In this document: positions 21,827-31,448 of the stretch, piece after piece | Layout: each line of letters begins with the position of its first letter | Numbering within the stretch: position 1 is the first letter of the stretch | Assembly: GCA_020633465.1 (NCBI GenBank) | Contig: JACKDN010000030.1 | Span: forward strand, 23,509 to 87,508 | Reading direction: 5' to 3' | Source: Myxococcales bacterium | GTDB lineage: Bacteria > Myxococcota_A > Bradymonadia > UBA7976 > UBA1532 | Length of the DNA stretch: 64,000 nt | Program-made: the position numbers and the translations under genes | Notes under the pieces: generated by a model | Told to the model about the DNA's origin: nothing | The model's input: only the letters and a program-made list of their open reading frames with translations | Database searches by the model: none

Positions 21827-24800
21827 TTGAGGCGCACGGACCGATGGCTGGCGCTGGTTCTGATGGGCACCTTCGCGGCGTGTGACGACGGTGACTCGAC
21901 CACGGCCGGTCCGTGCGAGGGCGTCACGTGCGAGGCGGGCGAGAGCTGCCAGGGCGGCGCGTGCGTCCCGCAGCGGCGGTTGGACGGCGGGCCGCGCGCC
22001 GACGCGGCGCCGCGGGCCGAGCCGCGGCCGCAGCGCGCGCGGCGGACGCCAGCGCCGACGCAGCGCCCCGGGCGGACGCCCGCGCCGACGCGGCCCCCCG
22101 CCCGGACACCGGCCTGCTCGACGCCACGGCAGACGCGGCCGACGTCGACGACGCGTCGACCGACACCGGCGACGACGCGGCGGGCGACGACGCCCAGGTG
22201 GACGCGGCCGACGCCGACGTCGACGCGCCCGACGGCCGGGCCGACGCCGCGGTCGAGGCCGACGCCGGTGACGCGGGCTGCGTGCCCGGCGTCGAGGCGT
22301 GCAACGGCCTCGACGACGACTGCGATGGGCTGGCCGACGAGGACTTCCCCGCCCTGGGCGCCGACTGCGAGGACGGCGAGGGCCCCTGCCGGGTCGCGGG
22401 CACGCGCGTCTGCGCGCCCGACGGCGTCGGCACCGTCTGCGACGTCGTGGCCGACGCGGGGGACGCCGAGACCTGCAACGGGGTGGACGACGACTGCGAT
22501 GGCCAGACCGACGAGGACTTCCCCGGCGTGGGCGACGCCTGCACCGCGGGCGAGAACGAGTGTCTGGTGAACGGCACCATCGTCTGCGCCGAAGACGGTG
22601 AGTCGGCCGGCTGTGACGCCATCGCGCGCGAGGCGGCGCCCGAGACCTGCAACGGCGCCGACGACGACTGCGATGGTGAGACGGACGAGGACTTCCCCGG
22701 CGTGGGCGACGCCTGCACGGCCGGCGTGGACGCCTGCGCCGTCGAGGGCACCGTCGTCTGCGCCGAGGACGGCGCGTCCGCGGCCTGCGACGCGGTCGCG
22801 CGCGAGGCCACCGACGAGGTGTGCAACGGCCTCGACGACGACTGCGATGGGACCGCCGACGAGGACTTCCCCACCCTGGGCGACCCCTGCGCCGCGGGCG
22901 CCGGCGCCTGCGCCGTGGCCGGCACGGTGGTGTGCGCCGAGGACGGCGCGGCGGCGATCTGCGACGCCGTCGCCCTCGAGGCCACCGACGAGATCTGCAA
23001 CGGCCTCGACGACGACTGCGACGAGGCCACCGACGAGGACTTCCCCACCCTGGGCGACGCCTGCAGCGTGGGCGTGGGCGCCTGCGCCGCGGACGGCGCC
23101 GTCGTCTGCACCGAGGACGGCGCGGCGGCCGCCTGCGACGCCGTCGAGGGCCAGCCGAGCGACGAGGTGTGCAACGGCCTCGACGACGACTGCAGCGGCG
23201 AGGCCGACGACTTCGTGCCCCAGCTTCCCGAGCACTGCGGCGCCTGCGACCGGGCCTGCGCCATCGCCAACGCCGTCGCCGGCTGCGTCGAGTCGACCTG
23301 CGTCATCGGGCGCTGCGCGGAGGGCTTCCTCGACCTCGACGGCGACCTGGCCAACGGCTGCGAGGCGGCCTGCCGGCCCACCGATCCGCCCGACGAGGTG
23401 TGCGACGGCGTCGACAACGACTGCGACGGCACGACCGACGGCCCGGCGGCCTGCCCCGGTGACGCCTTCCGATTCTGTACGGCGCGGCAGGCGTTGGGGC
23501 TGGCCGACGTGCTGTGCGAGGACTTCCCGCCCAGCGCCCTGGCCGGCCCCTACGCCGAGGGCTCGCCCGCGCTGCCCGGCGAGGTGTCGCCCGCCGTCGA
23601 GGGCCGCGCCTACACCGCGCCGGTGGGCGATCCGGCCACCGGCGGCGGCCACACCCGGCGGGTGCGCCTGCTGGGCCCCGGCGTCCGCCTCGGCTTCGCG
23701 GTGCGGTGGACGGGCGGCCGCTTGGGGGTGGGTCTCTTCGCCACCGACGCCCGCCTCGACGACGACCCCGCCAACCCCGGCTTCGGCTACGGCGTCGAGG
23801 TGCTCGGCGCGCCTGACGCCCCGACCGTCCGCGTGCTGCGCTTCCCCGACGCCGCGACCGTCGCCGAGGCGGCCGCGCCGGCGCTGGCCGACGGGCTGGC
23901 CCACCGGCTGGAGGCCACCCGCCTGGCCGACGGCGCCTGGGTGCTGCGCCTCGACGGCCATCCTTTGCCGCTCACCGTGGACGCCCCCGACGTCGAGGTC
24001 ACCGACTTCGACCGCGTGACGCTCTACGCCGCGGCCACCGACGGCGATCCGTCCAGCCTGGACGATCTGGTGGTCGAGCTGGACGCCGACGGCGACGACC
24101 GCTACCCGCCGGCCGACAACTGTCCGGGCGTCTTCAACCCCGACCAGCTCGACGCCGACGGCGACGGCGTCGGCACCGCCTGCGACGACCAGGACGGCGA
24201 CGGGCTCGAGACTCACGTCGACGGCTGCCCCGCGGCCTTCGACCCCGATCAGCCGGACGGCGACGACGACGGCGTCCCCGACGCCTGCGACAGCGACGGC
24301 CGCCTGCTGCTGGTCGACAGCGGCGCGGTCTGGTGGCACTCGCCCTGGCTGGTCGATCCCATCACCGGCGTGCGCCACCAGCTGTTCGCGGGCGAGCCGA
24401 CGCTCGGCGCGTTCGCGGGCGATCCGACCACCGGCGCGCTGGCCGCGGTGCGCGACGACGTGCTCGAGGTGATGGGCCAGGACGGCGTCGACCCGGTGCC
24501 CGTCGCGCTGTCGGCGCGGCACCCGGCGTGGCTGGCCGGCGGCGTGCTGCTGTACCAGGACGGGGCGGGCGCGGTGTGGACGGTCAACGCCGACGGCACC
24601 GACGCCTTCGTCTTCGCCGAGCCCGAGCCGGGCGAGCGCCTGGCCGCCTACGTCGACCGAGACGGCGCGCGCGTCGTGCTGGTGCGGGCGGCGCGAGGCG
24701 TCGGCGAGGTCGAGGTGCTCGACGCGCTGGGCCGACCGGTGGGCGGCCCCTACCCGGTGCCCGTCGGCGCGGACGACGCGCCGCCGGTGGTGCGGCTGCA

Positions 24801-26148
24801 CCCGACCGACGACCGCCTGCTGGTGGCCGCGCTCGACGGTGACGCCGAGGGCCTCGGCGTGCTGGATCCAGCGCGCGGCGCCTTCTTCCCGGTCGCGCCC
24901 GCGCCCACCAGCGCCGCGCTCTGGGCGCCGGACGGCGAGGGCGTCTACGCGCTCGAGCCGGCCGAGGGCCGGGTGCGCCTGGTGCACCGCCCGCTGGCCG
25001 ATCCGGATCGCGCCACCGAGCTGGTGCGCCCCTCGCCCTACCTCGCGCCCGACGTGCTGGACTGGGCCACGCCGACCACCCCCGTCGCGCCCGCCGACCG
25101 CGACCGCGACGGGCTGCACGACCGCGACGACCTGTGCCCCGATTGGCGCGCCCGCGGCCCGCTGCGCGAGCCGACGCGGCTGGGCTCGGCCACCGTGAAT
25201 CAGTACACCGACACCCAGGTCGCCTGGCACGGGCACGAATGGACGGCCGGCTGGGTGCAGCAGGAGACCGTGCGCCTGCGTTTCGTCGACGCCCGCGGCG
25301 TGACGAGCTCGACCCGGGTGCTGGCCGACAACATCGGCCAGTACCGCCCGCGCGGCCCCACGCTGGCGTGGTCGGGGCGCCGGTATATGGCCGCCGTGGG
25401 CTGGTACGGCAGCGACCGCCGCGGGCTGAGCACCTGGCCCATCCTCGAGGGCGCCATCGGCAACCGCCGCGACGGCGGCATCACCTACAACGGCGCGAAC
25501 CCGTGGATTCGCTGGAACGGCGACGCGTTCGACGTGCTCGCCCCGCGGGGCAGCGCGCTCGACCACATGGTGTACGACGACCGCATCAACCGCACGACGC
25601 TGAACCAGTCGATCACCGGCGCCGAGGACGCCGAGACGATCTCGGTCGCGCCGCTGGCGGACGGCTGGCTGGTGGCCTTCGGCAACGACAGGACCGGGTC
25701 ATGGCGTTCGTTCGTGGCCACGCTGGACCGCGACTTCGTCGTCACGAACGGCCCGGTGCAGGGCCCGGGCTGGCAGGCGGTGACCGTGGTGCCTTCCCCC
25801 GAGGGCGCCGTGATGGTCGGCAACGGCGCGGGCGGCGTGTACAGCCAGCGCTTCAACACCAACGGCGTCGCGGTCGGCGGCGCCACCAAGCTCAGCGGCG
25901 GCGGCTACACGCGCTCGATCCTGTTGCCCACCGGACCGGCCGTGCTCACCTCGAGCGGCGACGAAGGCCGGCTGCAGCACCTCACCGCCGACGGCCAGCC
26001 ACGCAGCCGCCCCATTCCCATCGCCTCCGGCACCAGCCTGCGGCGCTTCGAGGCCGCCGCCCACGGGCACACGCTCGTCTACATGTGGACGCTGCGGGGC
26101 GACCTCGAGGTGTGGCTCGGCGGCGGCGACGAACAGTGCGCGGAGTGA
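21827..26148 (+). CDS. Lipoprotein B3: third MopE/LamG/propeller-like paralogue, with an apparent one-base frameshift
   Basis: A TTG at 21827 with AGGAGG five bases upstream starts a lipoprotein signal (LRRTDRWLALVLMGTFAAC, Cys19) and the family's CEGVTCEAGESCQGGAC motif. At 22020/22021 one base appears to be missing: the frame is GCC GAG CCG, whereas GCC GAC GCC would rejoin the long downstream frame that runs to the TGA at 26146-26148. Restored, the protein is about 1440 residues: Asp/Ala-rich linker, seven MopE-type repeats (one fewer than B1/B2), LamG-like region, thrombospondin type-3 repeats and propeller-like C-terminus. The DVGEP array is absent. There is no companion A gene. The stop overlaps the following GTG start. 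The frameshift may be a sequencing error or a real break. Confidence 0.75.
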
Positions 26149-27386
26149 CCCTGCCGCGGTGCGCCTTGGCCCTCGCGCTGCTGGCGATGGCCCGATTGCC
26201 GGCGGCGGCCGCTTCGTGGACCGACCACGCGGTGCCCCTGGCGACCCTCGACCCGACCGCCCCGCTCGGCGCTCTCGGTCCCTTGCTGCCCACCTTCGCC
26301 GACGCCCGCGTCGTCGGCCTCGGCGAGTCCACCCACGGCACCCGCGAGTTCTTTCGGGTCCGCCATCTGCTGACGCGCCTGCTGGTCGAGCGGCGCGACG
26401 TCCGCATCGTGTTCCTCGAGGTCGGCGTCGGCCCCGCCGAGGTCGCCGACGCCTTCGTGCAGGGCGAGGGCGCCGCCGATCCCTCGACGGCCATCGAGGC
26501 CCTGGGCATGACCATCTGGCAGACGCGCTCGATGGCCGACTTCCTGGTCTGGCTGCGCGCCTGGAACGGCGCGCGGCCGGCGCCCCACCGCGTACACCTG
26601 CGCGGCGTCGATCCGCAGTACAACGGCCGGATCGTCGAGCGCGTGCGCGCCTTCGTCGCGGCCCGCGCGCTGGCCGTGCCCGGCCTCGACGGGGCGCTCG
26701 CGGCCATCCCAGCCGGCCGCTCGAGGCCGGGCGCGCCGGGCCTCGCCGAGGGCGTCGCCGTCCTGGCGCGGCTCACCGCCGCGCTCGAGGCGCTGCCGCC
26801 CTCGCCCGAGCGCGACCGAGCGCTGACCGACGTCGGCGTGCTCGCCGCCCACTGCGCCATCTACAGCCGCCCGCTGCCCGAGATGGTGGCCGCGCGCGAC
26901 GCCGCGATGGCCGACCTGCTGCTCGCCCGGCTGCCCACTGACACGGCGGCGGTGGTCTGGGCCCATGACGCCCACGTCGGCGCCGGGCAGCTCATGGGCG
27001 CGCCGGCCATGGGCCAGCACCTGCGCCGCCACCTCGGCCCGGCCTACGTCGCGGTCGGCGTCGGCTTCGGCGAGGGCGGCTTTCAGGCCCACCGCCACCA
27101 GCCCGACGGGCGCGGCCCGATGACTGGCTTCGTCCTCGGCCCGCCACCCGCCGAGCTGATCGAGGCCGAGCTGAACACCGCGCCTCACGACGCCTTCCTG
27201 CTCGACCTGCGCGCCCTGCCCGCCGCCGCGCGCGCGCCCTTCGAGGCCCCGCGTCCCCGGCGCTCGTTGGGCGCGACCTACGACCCGTCGTGGGAGCACT
27301 CGGCGCCGCCCGTGCCGCTCGCCGGGTCGTTCGACGTCGTCGTGCACCTGAAAAAGGTCGAGCGCGCACACCCGCTGGGTCGGTAG
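26145..27386 (+). CDS. Secreted erythromycin-esterase-family protein
   Basis: Predicted 413 residues. The GTG at 26145-26147 overlaps the B3 stop (GTGA). An N-terminal signal peptide (about 23 residues, ending AAAAS) indicates export. The body matches the erythromycin esterase/EreA-like family: GLGESTHGTREFF near residue 58-70 carries the family's catalytic Glu and His, FLEVG near 89 supplies the second conserved Glu, and WAHDAHVG near 272 holds the conserved His pair. The family includes macrolide esterases but also succinoglycan-biosynthesis and unknown hydrolases, so resistance should not be assumed. Its junction with B3 suggests it is made with the A2-B2-B3 products, possibly as a hydrolase of a secreted or surface substrate. 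Confidence 0.85.
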   Translation: MTLPRCALALALLAMARLPAAAASWTDHAVPLATLDPTAPLGALGPLLPTFADARVVGLGESTHGTREFFRVRHLLTRLLVERRDVRIVFLEVGVGPAEVADAFVQGEGAADPSTAIEALGMTIWQTRSMADFLVWLRAWNGARPAPHRVHLRGVDPQYNGRIVERVRAFVAARALAVPGLDGALAAIPAGRSRPGAPGLAEGVAVLARLTAALEALPPSPERDRALTDVGVLAAHCAIYSRPLPEMVAARDAAMADLLLARLPTDTAAVVWAHDAHVGAGQLMGAPAMGQHLRRHLGPAYVAVGVGFGEGGFQAHRHQPDGRGPMTGFVLGPPPAELIEAELNTAPHDAFLLDLRALPAAARAPFEAPRPRRSLGATYDPSWEHSAPPVPLAGSFDVVVHLKKVERAHPLGR

Positions 27387-27456
27387 CTCGGCGCCCCGGT
27401 TGCACCCGGTCGCCGGCTGACTCACCCTTTGGGCGCGAAGCAACCCGGAGCCGATC

Positions 27457-28338
27457 GTGACCGCCCTCACCGCTTTCCAGATCGCCACCGCCGTGCTCGG
27501 CCTGACCGTCGCGTTCCTCGGCGCGCGCTCGCTGACGGCGCTCACCGGGCGCCGCCTGGCGCGCGTGCGAGGTCGCGGCGACATCGCACCGGTGCCGACC
27601 GATTCACCCCTCGACGACGCCGAGTCCGCCCAGCGCAAGGTGGCGCGCGAGAGCATCCAGGGGCAGACGCGCGCGCTGCGGCGCTTGCTGGGGCCGACGC
27701 TGCTGGGCGTCACCGGCGTCCTGGTCGCCCTGCCCTACCTCGAAGGCGCGCCGGCCGCCGTCGTCTCGCTGACCGTCGGCGCCCTCACCGTGGTGGTCGG
27801 CGTCGCCGCGCGCCCGGTGGTCGAGAACCTGATCGCCGGCGTGGTCATCGCGTTCAGCAAGGTGCTCAACATCGGCGACACGGTCATCGTGGGCGAACAC
27901 TACGGCACCGTCGAAGCGTTGGGCCCCACCCACACCACCATCAAGGTGTGGGACTGGCGCCGCTTCGTCGTGCCCAACACGCGCCTCTTGGGCCAGGAGT
28001 TCCAGAACCTGTCCCTGCGCGACGACTTCCTGTGGGCCTACATCGAGTTCACCGTGCCCTACGAGGCCGACCTGCAGCAGGTGGAAGACATCGCCCGCAA
28101 GGCGATGACCGACTCGCCCTTCCTGGCCACCTACGAGCCCCCGGCGTTCTGGGTGTATCAGATGAAGCCCGAGGGCGCCGTCTGCTGGCTGGCCGGCTGG
28201 GCGGACAGCCCCAGCGACGCCTGGTCGCTGCGCCACGCGGCCCGCATGAACCTGATCGCCGCCTGCCGCGAGGCCGGCATCTCGCTGCGCTTCACGCAGC
28301 AGGTGGCGATGCGCCCGCCGGCGGCGCCGCCTACCTGA
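27457..28338 (+). CDS. Small-conductance mechanosensitive ion channel (MscS family)
   Basis: Predicted 293 residues from GTG at 27457 with GGAG eight bases upstream. Predicted membrane helices lie near residues 5-27, 78-98 and 100-125; the last carries the Gly/Ala-rich pore pattern and leads into the signature VENLIAGVVIAFSKVLNIGDTV. The MscS beta domain follows (GTVEALGPTHTTIKVWDWRRFVVPN), then the cytoplasmic alpha/beta domain. The channel releases solutes during hypo-osmotic shock. It starts 70 bases after the esterase gene and its last 8 bases overlap the convergent LysR gene. Confidence 0.9.
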   Translation: MTALTAFQIATAVLGLTVAFLGARSLTALTGRRLARVRGRGDIAPVPTDSPLDDAESAQRKVARESIQGQTRALRRLLGPTLLGVTGVLVALPYLEGAPAAVVSLTVGALTVVVGVAARPVVENLIAGVVIAFSKVLNIGDTVIVGEHYGTVEALGPTHTTIKVWDWRRFVVPNTRLLGQEFQNLSLRDDFLWAYIEFTVPYEADLQQVEDIARKAMTDSPFLATYEPPAFWVYQMKPEGAVCWLAGWADSPSDAWSLRHAARMNLIAACREAGISLRFTQQVAMRPPAAPPT

Positions 28339-29236
28339 GCTCGCCGCCCTGCAGCCCGGCGAGCACGTCCTCGACCACCACCAGCACCTCGTGCACCGCG
28401 CCGAGCAGGCGGTCGCCCAGCGGGCGCCGGTAGACGGCGTGCAGCGCCGCGTCGACGCCGAGGTCGAAGTCGACGCGCGCCAGGTCCTCGGCGCGCGGGT
28501 GGTGCTCGGCCACCAGATCGGGCAGCACCGCCAGGTGGCCACCGCCGCTGCACATCGACAGGCCCAGCTCGAGCGTGTGCACCTCGGTCGTGACGCGCCG
28601 CGGCCAGTGCTTGGGCCAGTGATCGTCGGCGCCCGCCGGCGGCGCGACGAAGGCGTGCTCGGCGAGCGTCGCCCGGTCGACGCGCGGCGCGTCGCGCAGC
28701 GGATGCCCCACCCCGCAGTAGACGCCGTAGCGGATGCGCGTCAGCGGCTCGATCACCACGCCCTCGGCCGGCTCGGGGTCGTCCAGCAGCGCGAGGTCCA
28801 GCGTGCCCTCGAGCAGATGAGCGTTCACGTCGGGCGCGGACAGCGTCGTCAGCCGAGGTCGAAGGTCCGGATGCGACTGCGCCAGGATCTTCAGCGCCGG
28901 CAGCACGCACACCGGGAAGAAGGCGCTCGGGGCGGACAACCCGAAGCTCCCGGCGAGCGTTCGGCGCTCCAGCCGAGCCAAGGCGTCGTCCACCCGGCGC
29001 ATCGCGTCCCGCACGGCGTCGAGCAGCAGCTTGCCCTCGGCGTTGAGCGCCAGGCGCCGCCCCACGCGGTCGAAGAGCGGGACCCCCACGTCCTCCTCGA
29101 GCAGTCGGATGCTGCGCGACAGGGCCGAGGCGCTCACGTTCAGGCGGGCGGACGCCGTGGGCAGATGCTCCGTCTGCGCCACCGCCCGGAACGCCGGCAG
29201 CCAGTTCCACAGCCGAATCAGGCGGTGCATCTTCAT
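28331..29236 (-). CDS. LysR-family transcriptional regulator
   Basis: Predicted 301 residues. An N-terminal winged helix-turn-helix (about 10-70) shows the LysR pattern ASARLNVSASALSRSIRLLE followed by GVPLFDR. The effector-binding domain (about 95-295) has the periplasmic-binding-protein-like pattern (DLALLDDPEP, GHPLRDAP, GLSMCSGGGHLAVLPD). It converges on the MscS gene. A leader region with a 12-codon ORF and a strong hairpin lies upstream (29351-29570), so expression may be attenuated. The target genes and ligand cannot be inferred from position. Confidence 0.9.
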   Translation of the reverse strand: MKMHRLIRLWNWLPAFRAVAQTEHLPTASARLNVSASALSRSIRLLEEDVGVPLFDRVGRRLALNAEGKLLLDAVRDAMRRVDDALARLERRTLAGSFGLSAPSAFFPVCVLPALKILAQSHPDLRPRLTTLSAPDVNAHLLEGTLDLALLDDPEPAEGVVIEPLTRIRYGVYCGVGHPLRDAPRVDRATLAEHAFVAPPAGADDHWPKHWPRRVTTEVHTLELGLSMCSGGGHLAVLPDLVAEHHPRAEDLARVDFDLGVDAALHAVYRRPLGDRLLGAVHEVLVVVEDVLAGLQGGELR

Positions 29237-29350
29237 CGCAGCCGAGACTCGCGCACGCCGCGCCGAGTTGCACGTCCCATGATCACCGGTCGACGCCCGA
29301 ACGGTGTCCGGCCACCCGCCGGCGTCCAGGCTCGACGGCCCCTGAAACGA

Positions 29351-29384
29351 CGACGCCCCGTCGGTCGGGGACCGCGGGGCGTCG
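29351..29384 (-). terminator. Strong hairpin in the LysR leader, terminator/attenuator-like
   Basis: CGACGCCCCG (29351-29360) pairs with CGGGGCGTCG (29375-29384), and the loop itself contains CGGTC/GACCG. This gives a stem of about 15 pairs with one unpaired T and a GGG loop. On the minus strand it is followed by TCGTTTC, a weak U-run. It lies between the 12-codon leader ORF and the LysR start. Confidence 0.45.
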
Positions 29385-29442
29385 AGCTCGGCCGGCCTGG
29401 CAGCGCCGGACCGCGAGCGTGGGCAACGTTCGAATCAGCGCC

Positions 29443-29481
29443 TCAGCGCCGAATCACCGATGACAGCTTGTGGCATTGCAC
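29443..29481 (-). CDS. Putative 12-residue leader peptide upstream of the LysR gene
   Basis: On the minus strand a GTG at 29479-29481 is preceded nine bases upstream by a perfect AGGAGG (29491-29496). It opens the short frame (V/M)QCHKLSSVIRR, ending with TGA at 29443-29445. The strong ribosome site in a region with no other gene, and the hairpin 60 bases downstream, are what one expects of a transcription-attenuation leader. The peptide has no run of a single regulatory amino acid, so what it would sense is not evident. Expression is unproven. Confidence 0.35.
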   Translation of the reverse strand: MQCHKLSSVIRR

Positions 29482-29542
29482 CGATAGCCACCTCCTGGTC
29501 CCGGCTTCCTGGCCCCTTCGGGCGCCCTTCGGGGCCGCCGAC

Positions 29543-29570
29543 AACCTAGACACATCCCGCCCCGTGACAA
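29543..29570 (-). promoter_or_regulatory. Putative sigma-70-type promoter for the LysR leader transcript
   Basis: On the minus strand TTGTCA (29565-29570) and TAGGTT (29543-29548) are 16 bases apart. Transcription would start near 29536, about 40 bases before the leader ribosome site. A GC hairpin with arms GGCCCC (29511-29516) and GGGGCC (29531-29536) would form in the 5' untranslated part. Confidence 0.3.
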
Positions 29571-29671
29571 CCCCCGCCCGCGACGTCGGCGCGATGCGCC
29601 TGGGGTCGTGCCATACAAACGAACGAACCGGGCTACTTCTCACACTTTTTGGCCCGCCGGCTGCGCGCAGC

Positions 29672-30433
29672 TCAGCGCGCGGCGCGGCGCACCTGGACCA
29701 GCCAGTCCGACAGGGCATCCGCGTTGGGCGGCGCGTCGGGCAGCGTCGTCGTGTCGCGCGCCACGACCAGCAGCGCCTCGAGGCGCGGCAGGTTGGCGCG
29801 GTGGCGGGCGTCGGTCGCTGTGTCCAGGGCCGACTTCTCGCCGTGTTCCCGTTTGAAGGCCACAAGCTCCGCCACCTCGGCGAACCCGTAGGTGGGCGCC
29901 AGCACGTTCACGTCCGTCTCGAGCTCGCCGGTGCGCAGCAGGTGCGTCCCGGTGAGCGCCACCCGGTAGGCGTACAGCAGGTTCTTCGCGATGGGCGCCG
30001 GCGCCTTCTCGATCTCGCGCAGGCGGCCGCGGAAGAACCCGGCGTAGTGGCGGAAGAAGCGCGCGCACACGGCGCCGCGCGCCAGATCCTGCAGGCCCTC
30101 GGGCGGCGCCACCGCCTGCAGCGGCGACAGCACGCGCTCGAGCATGTTGCCGTTGCCGCGCAGCAGCAGGCGCAGCGCCTCGCGCGCCTCCTGCGTGGTG
30201 ACGTCGCACTCGACGCCCTCGAAGTCCTCGGTGCGGTCGAAGCTGACCTGCACGTCGCCGAGCCCCAGAAAGGCGTCGGTGGGCGCGAGGTGGACGCCCT
30301 TCAGGTCGAGATCGCTGTCCGGCGACGGGAAGCCGTAGATGTGCGCGCCGGTGACGGCGCACAGCAGCAAGCGCCCCGGCGGCGGGCAGGCGGCCAGGAA
30401 GCGGCGGGCCAGGTCGAGATCGGCGATCAGCAC
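29672..30433 (-). CDS. RlaP-type nucleotidyltransferase (DNA polymerase beta superfamily), first of pair
   Basis: Predicted 253 residues from a GTG at 30431-30433 with GAGG seven bases upstream; the start overlaps the preceding gene's stop, and an ATG at 30463 is the longer alternative. The N-terminus carries the polymerase-beta nucleotidyltransferase signature as TGAHIYG followed by PDSDLDLKG (residues about 28-46), in which the D-x-D pair would bind metal. The remainder is helical. This matches the PF10127/COG3541 group (RNA-repair-pathway polymerase-beta family, YcgL-like). Known relatives are linked to RNA repair, but no RNA ligase, kinase-phosphatase or RtcB gene is visible here. Substrate unknown. 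Confidence 0.75.
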   Translation of the reverse strand: MLIADLDLARRFLAACPPPGRLLLCAVTGAHIYGFPSPDSDLDLKGVHLAPTDAFLGLGDVQVSFDRTEDFEGVECDVTTQEAREALRLLLRGNGNMLERVLSPLQAVAPPEGLQDLARGAVCARFFRHYAGFFRGRLREIEKAPAPIAKNLLYAYRVALTGTHLLRTGELETDVNVLAPTYGFAEVAELVAFKREHGEKSALDTATDARHRANLPRLEALLVVARDTTTLPDAPPNADALSDWLVQVRRAAR

Positions 30434-31341
30434 GCGAGCACCTCTTCGATGATGGACACACACAGGGCGTCGAGGGCGTCCTCGTCGGCCTCGGCGGGCA
30501 GCGACGACCTCTTCGCCGCGGCGCGCACCCGCTGGTGCAGGGCCTCGGCGCGCGCCTCGAGCTGGTCATAGGTCAGCGCGCCGTCGCGGATGGCCAGCAG
30601 CGCGTCGCGGTCGTCCCGGCGCACGTTCACCTGCCCCGTCTCGAGGATCTCGGCCCCCATCGTCAGCAGGCGCACCAGGTGCAGCGCGTGCTTCGTGTCG
30701 TAGCCGTACTTCGCCTCGAGCGCGGCCCGCGCGGGGTTCCGCCCCTTCAGCCACTGCCGGTACTGCTGCCAGGTGCGCTTGGCCGCGCGATACCGCCGCT
30801 CGCGGTCGAGCACGTCGAGGAAGTTGGCCGGCAGCGCGCCCAGCTCGCCCCGCTCGATCAGCGCCTCGGCCGCGCCGAGCTGGTCCTTGGGGATCTTCAG
30901 GTGGTCGGGCAGCCCGAAGTCGGCGCGCGCCGGCGCGCCCTTCGGCGGCTCGAGCAGCCACCGCCGGTGCGTGCGGATGCGCTTCAGCTGCTGCAGCGCG
31001 TAGCCGCCGAAGCTGCCCTCGACCCGCCGCGACAGGAAGGCCTCGCGGGCGTCGAGCAGGCGCTGGCCCGCGGGCGTCACGACCACCCGATCGTCGGGGT
31101 GCGTGAACAGCAGCTCGATCAGCGTGGGGTTGCCCTGCGCGGCCAGCCGAACGAACTTCCGCAGCTCGAAGCGCACGTGATCCTTGTCCAGCTCGACCTG
31201 CTCGGGGCCGCCGCGGAAGCCGAAGTACCAGGCCGGCGGGCCGACGACGACGCCCTTGTAGTCGTGGTCGCTGTCGGCCCGGGCGAGGCCATAGGCGCGG
31301 CTGCCGTGCAGGGTCTCGTAGATGAGCGTGGGCGCGTGCAT
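30427..31341 (-). CDS. RlaP-type nucleotidyltransferase (DNA polymerase beta superfamily), second of pair
   Basis: Predicted 304 residues from ATG at 31339-31341, picked because it directly precedes the conserved core; a longer in-frame extension runs into Arg/Pro-rich antisense of the repeat region and is unlikely. The catalytic signature is LHGSRAYG then ADSDHDYKGV, with Gly13-Ser14 and the metal-binding pair Asp25/Asp27. A downstream helical region (NPTLIELLF, YGYDTKHALHLVRLL) is typical of the family. It is distantly paralogous to the next gene, whose start overlaps this stop by seven bases, so the two are co-translated and may work as a heteromeric nucleotidyltransferase in RNA processing or repair. 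Confidence 0.8.
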   Translation of the reverse strand: MHAPTLIYETLHGSRAYGLARADSDHDYKGVVVGPPAWYFGFRGGPEQVELDKDHVRFELRKFVRLAAQGNPTLIELLFTHPDDRVVVTPAGQRLLDAREAFLSRRVEGSFGGYALQQLKRIRTHRRWLLEPPKGAPARADFGLPDHLKIPKDQLGAAEALIERGELGALPANFLDVLDRERRYRAAKRTWQQYRQWLKGRNPARAALEAKYGYDTKHALHLVRLLTMGAEILETGQVNVRRDDRDALLAIRDGALTYDQLEARAEALHQRVRAAAKRSSLPAEADEDALDALCVSIIEEVLAC

Positions 31342-31448
31342 GGCGTCGTTGTAGCGCAGATGGAAACTCGGCGCGGCACCTCGATCGCGCGTGGAGACGC
31401 GACCCTCGGTTCTGCTAGCTTCCGCGGCGCATCGCCCGGGAGCGAACC

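Noticed and set aside
26145..27386. Macrolide-resistance gene
   Set aside because: The family motifs are present, but the protein is exported and sits with a surface module. A resistance role cannot be claimed from the sequence.
28391..30571. Plus-strand 726-codon open frame
   Set aside because: It is antisense to the LysR and nucleotidyltransferase genes and runs through their intergenic region, with Arg/Gln/His-rich low-complexity sequence.
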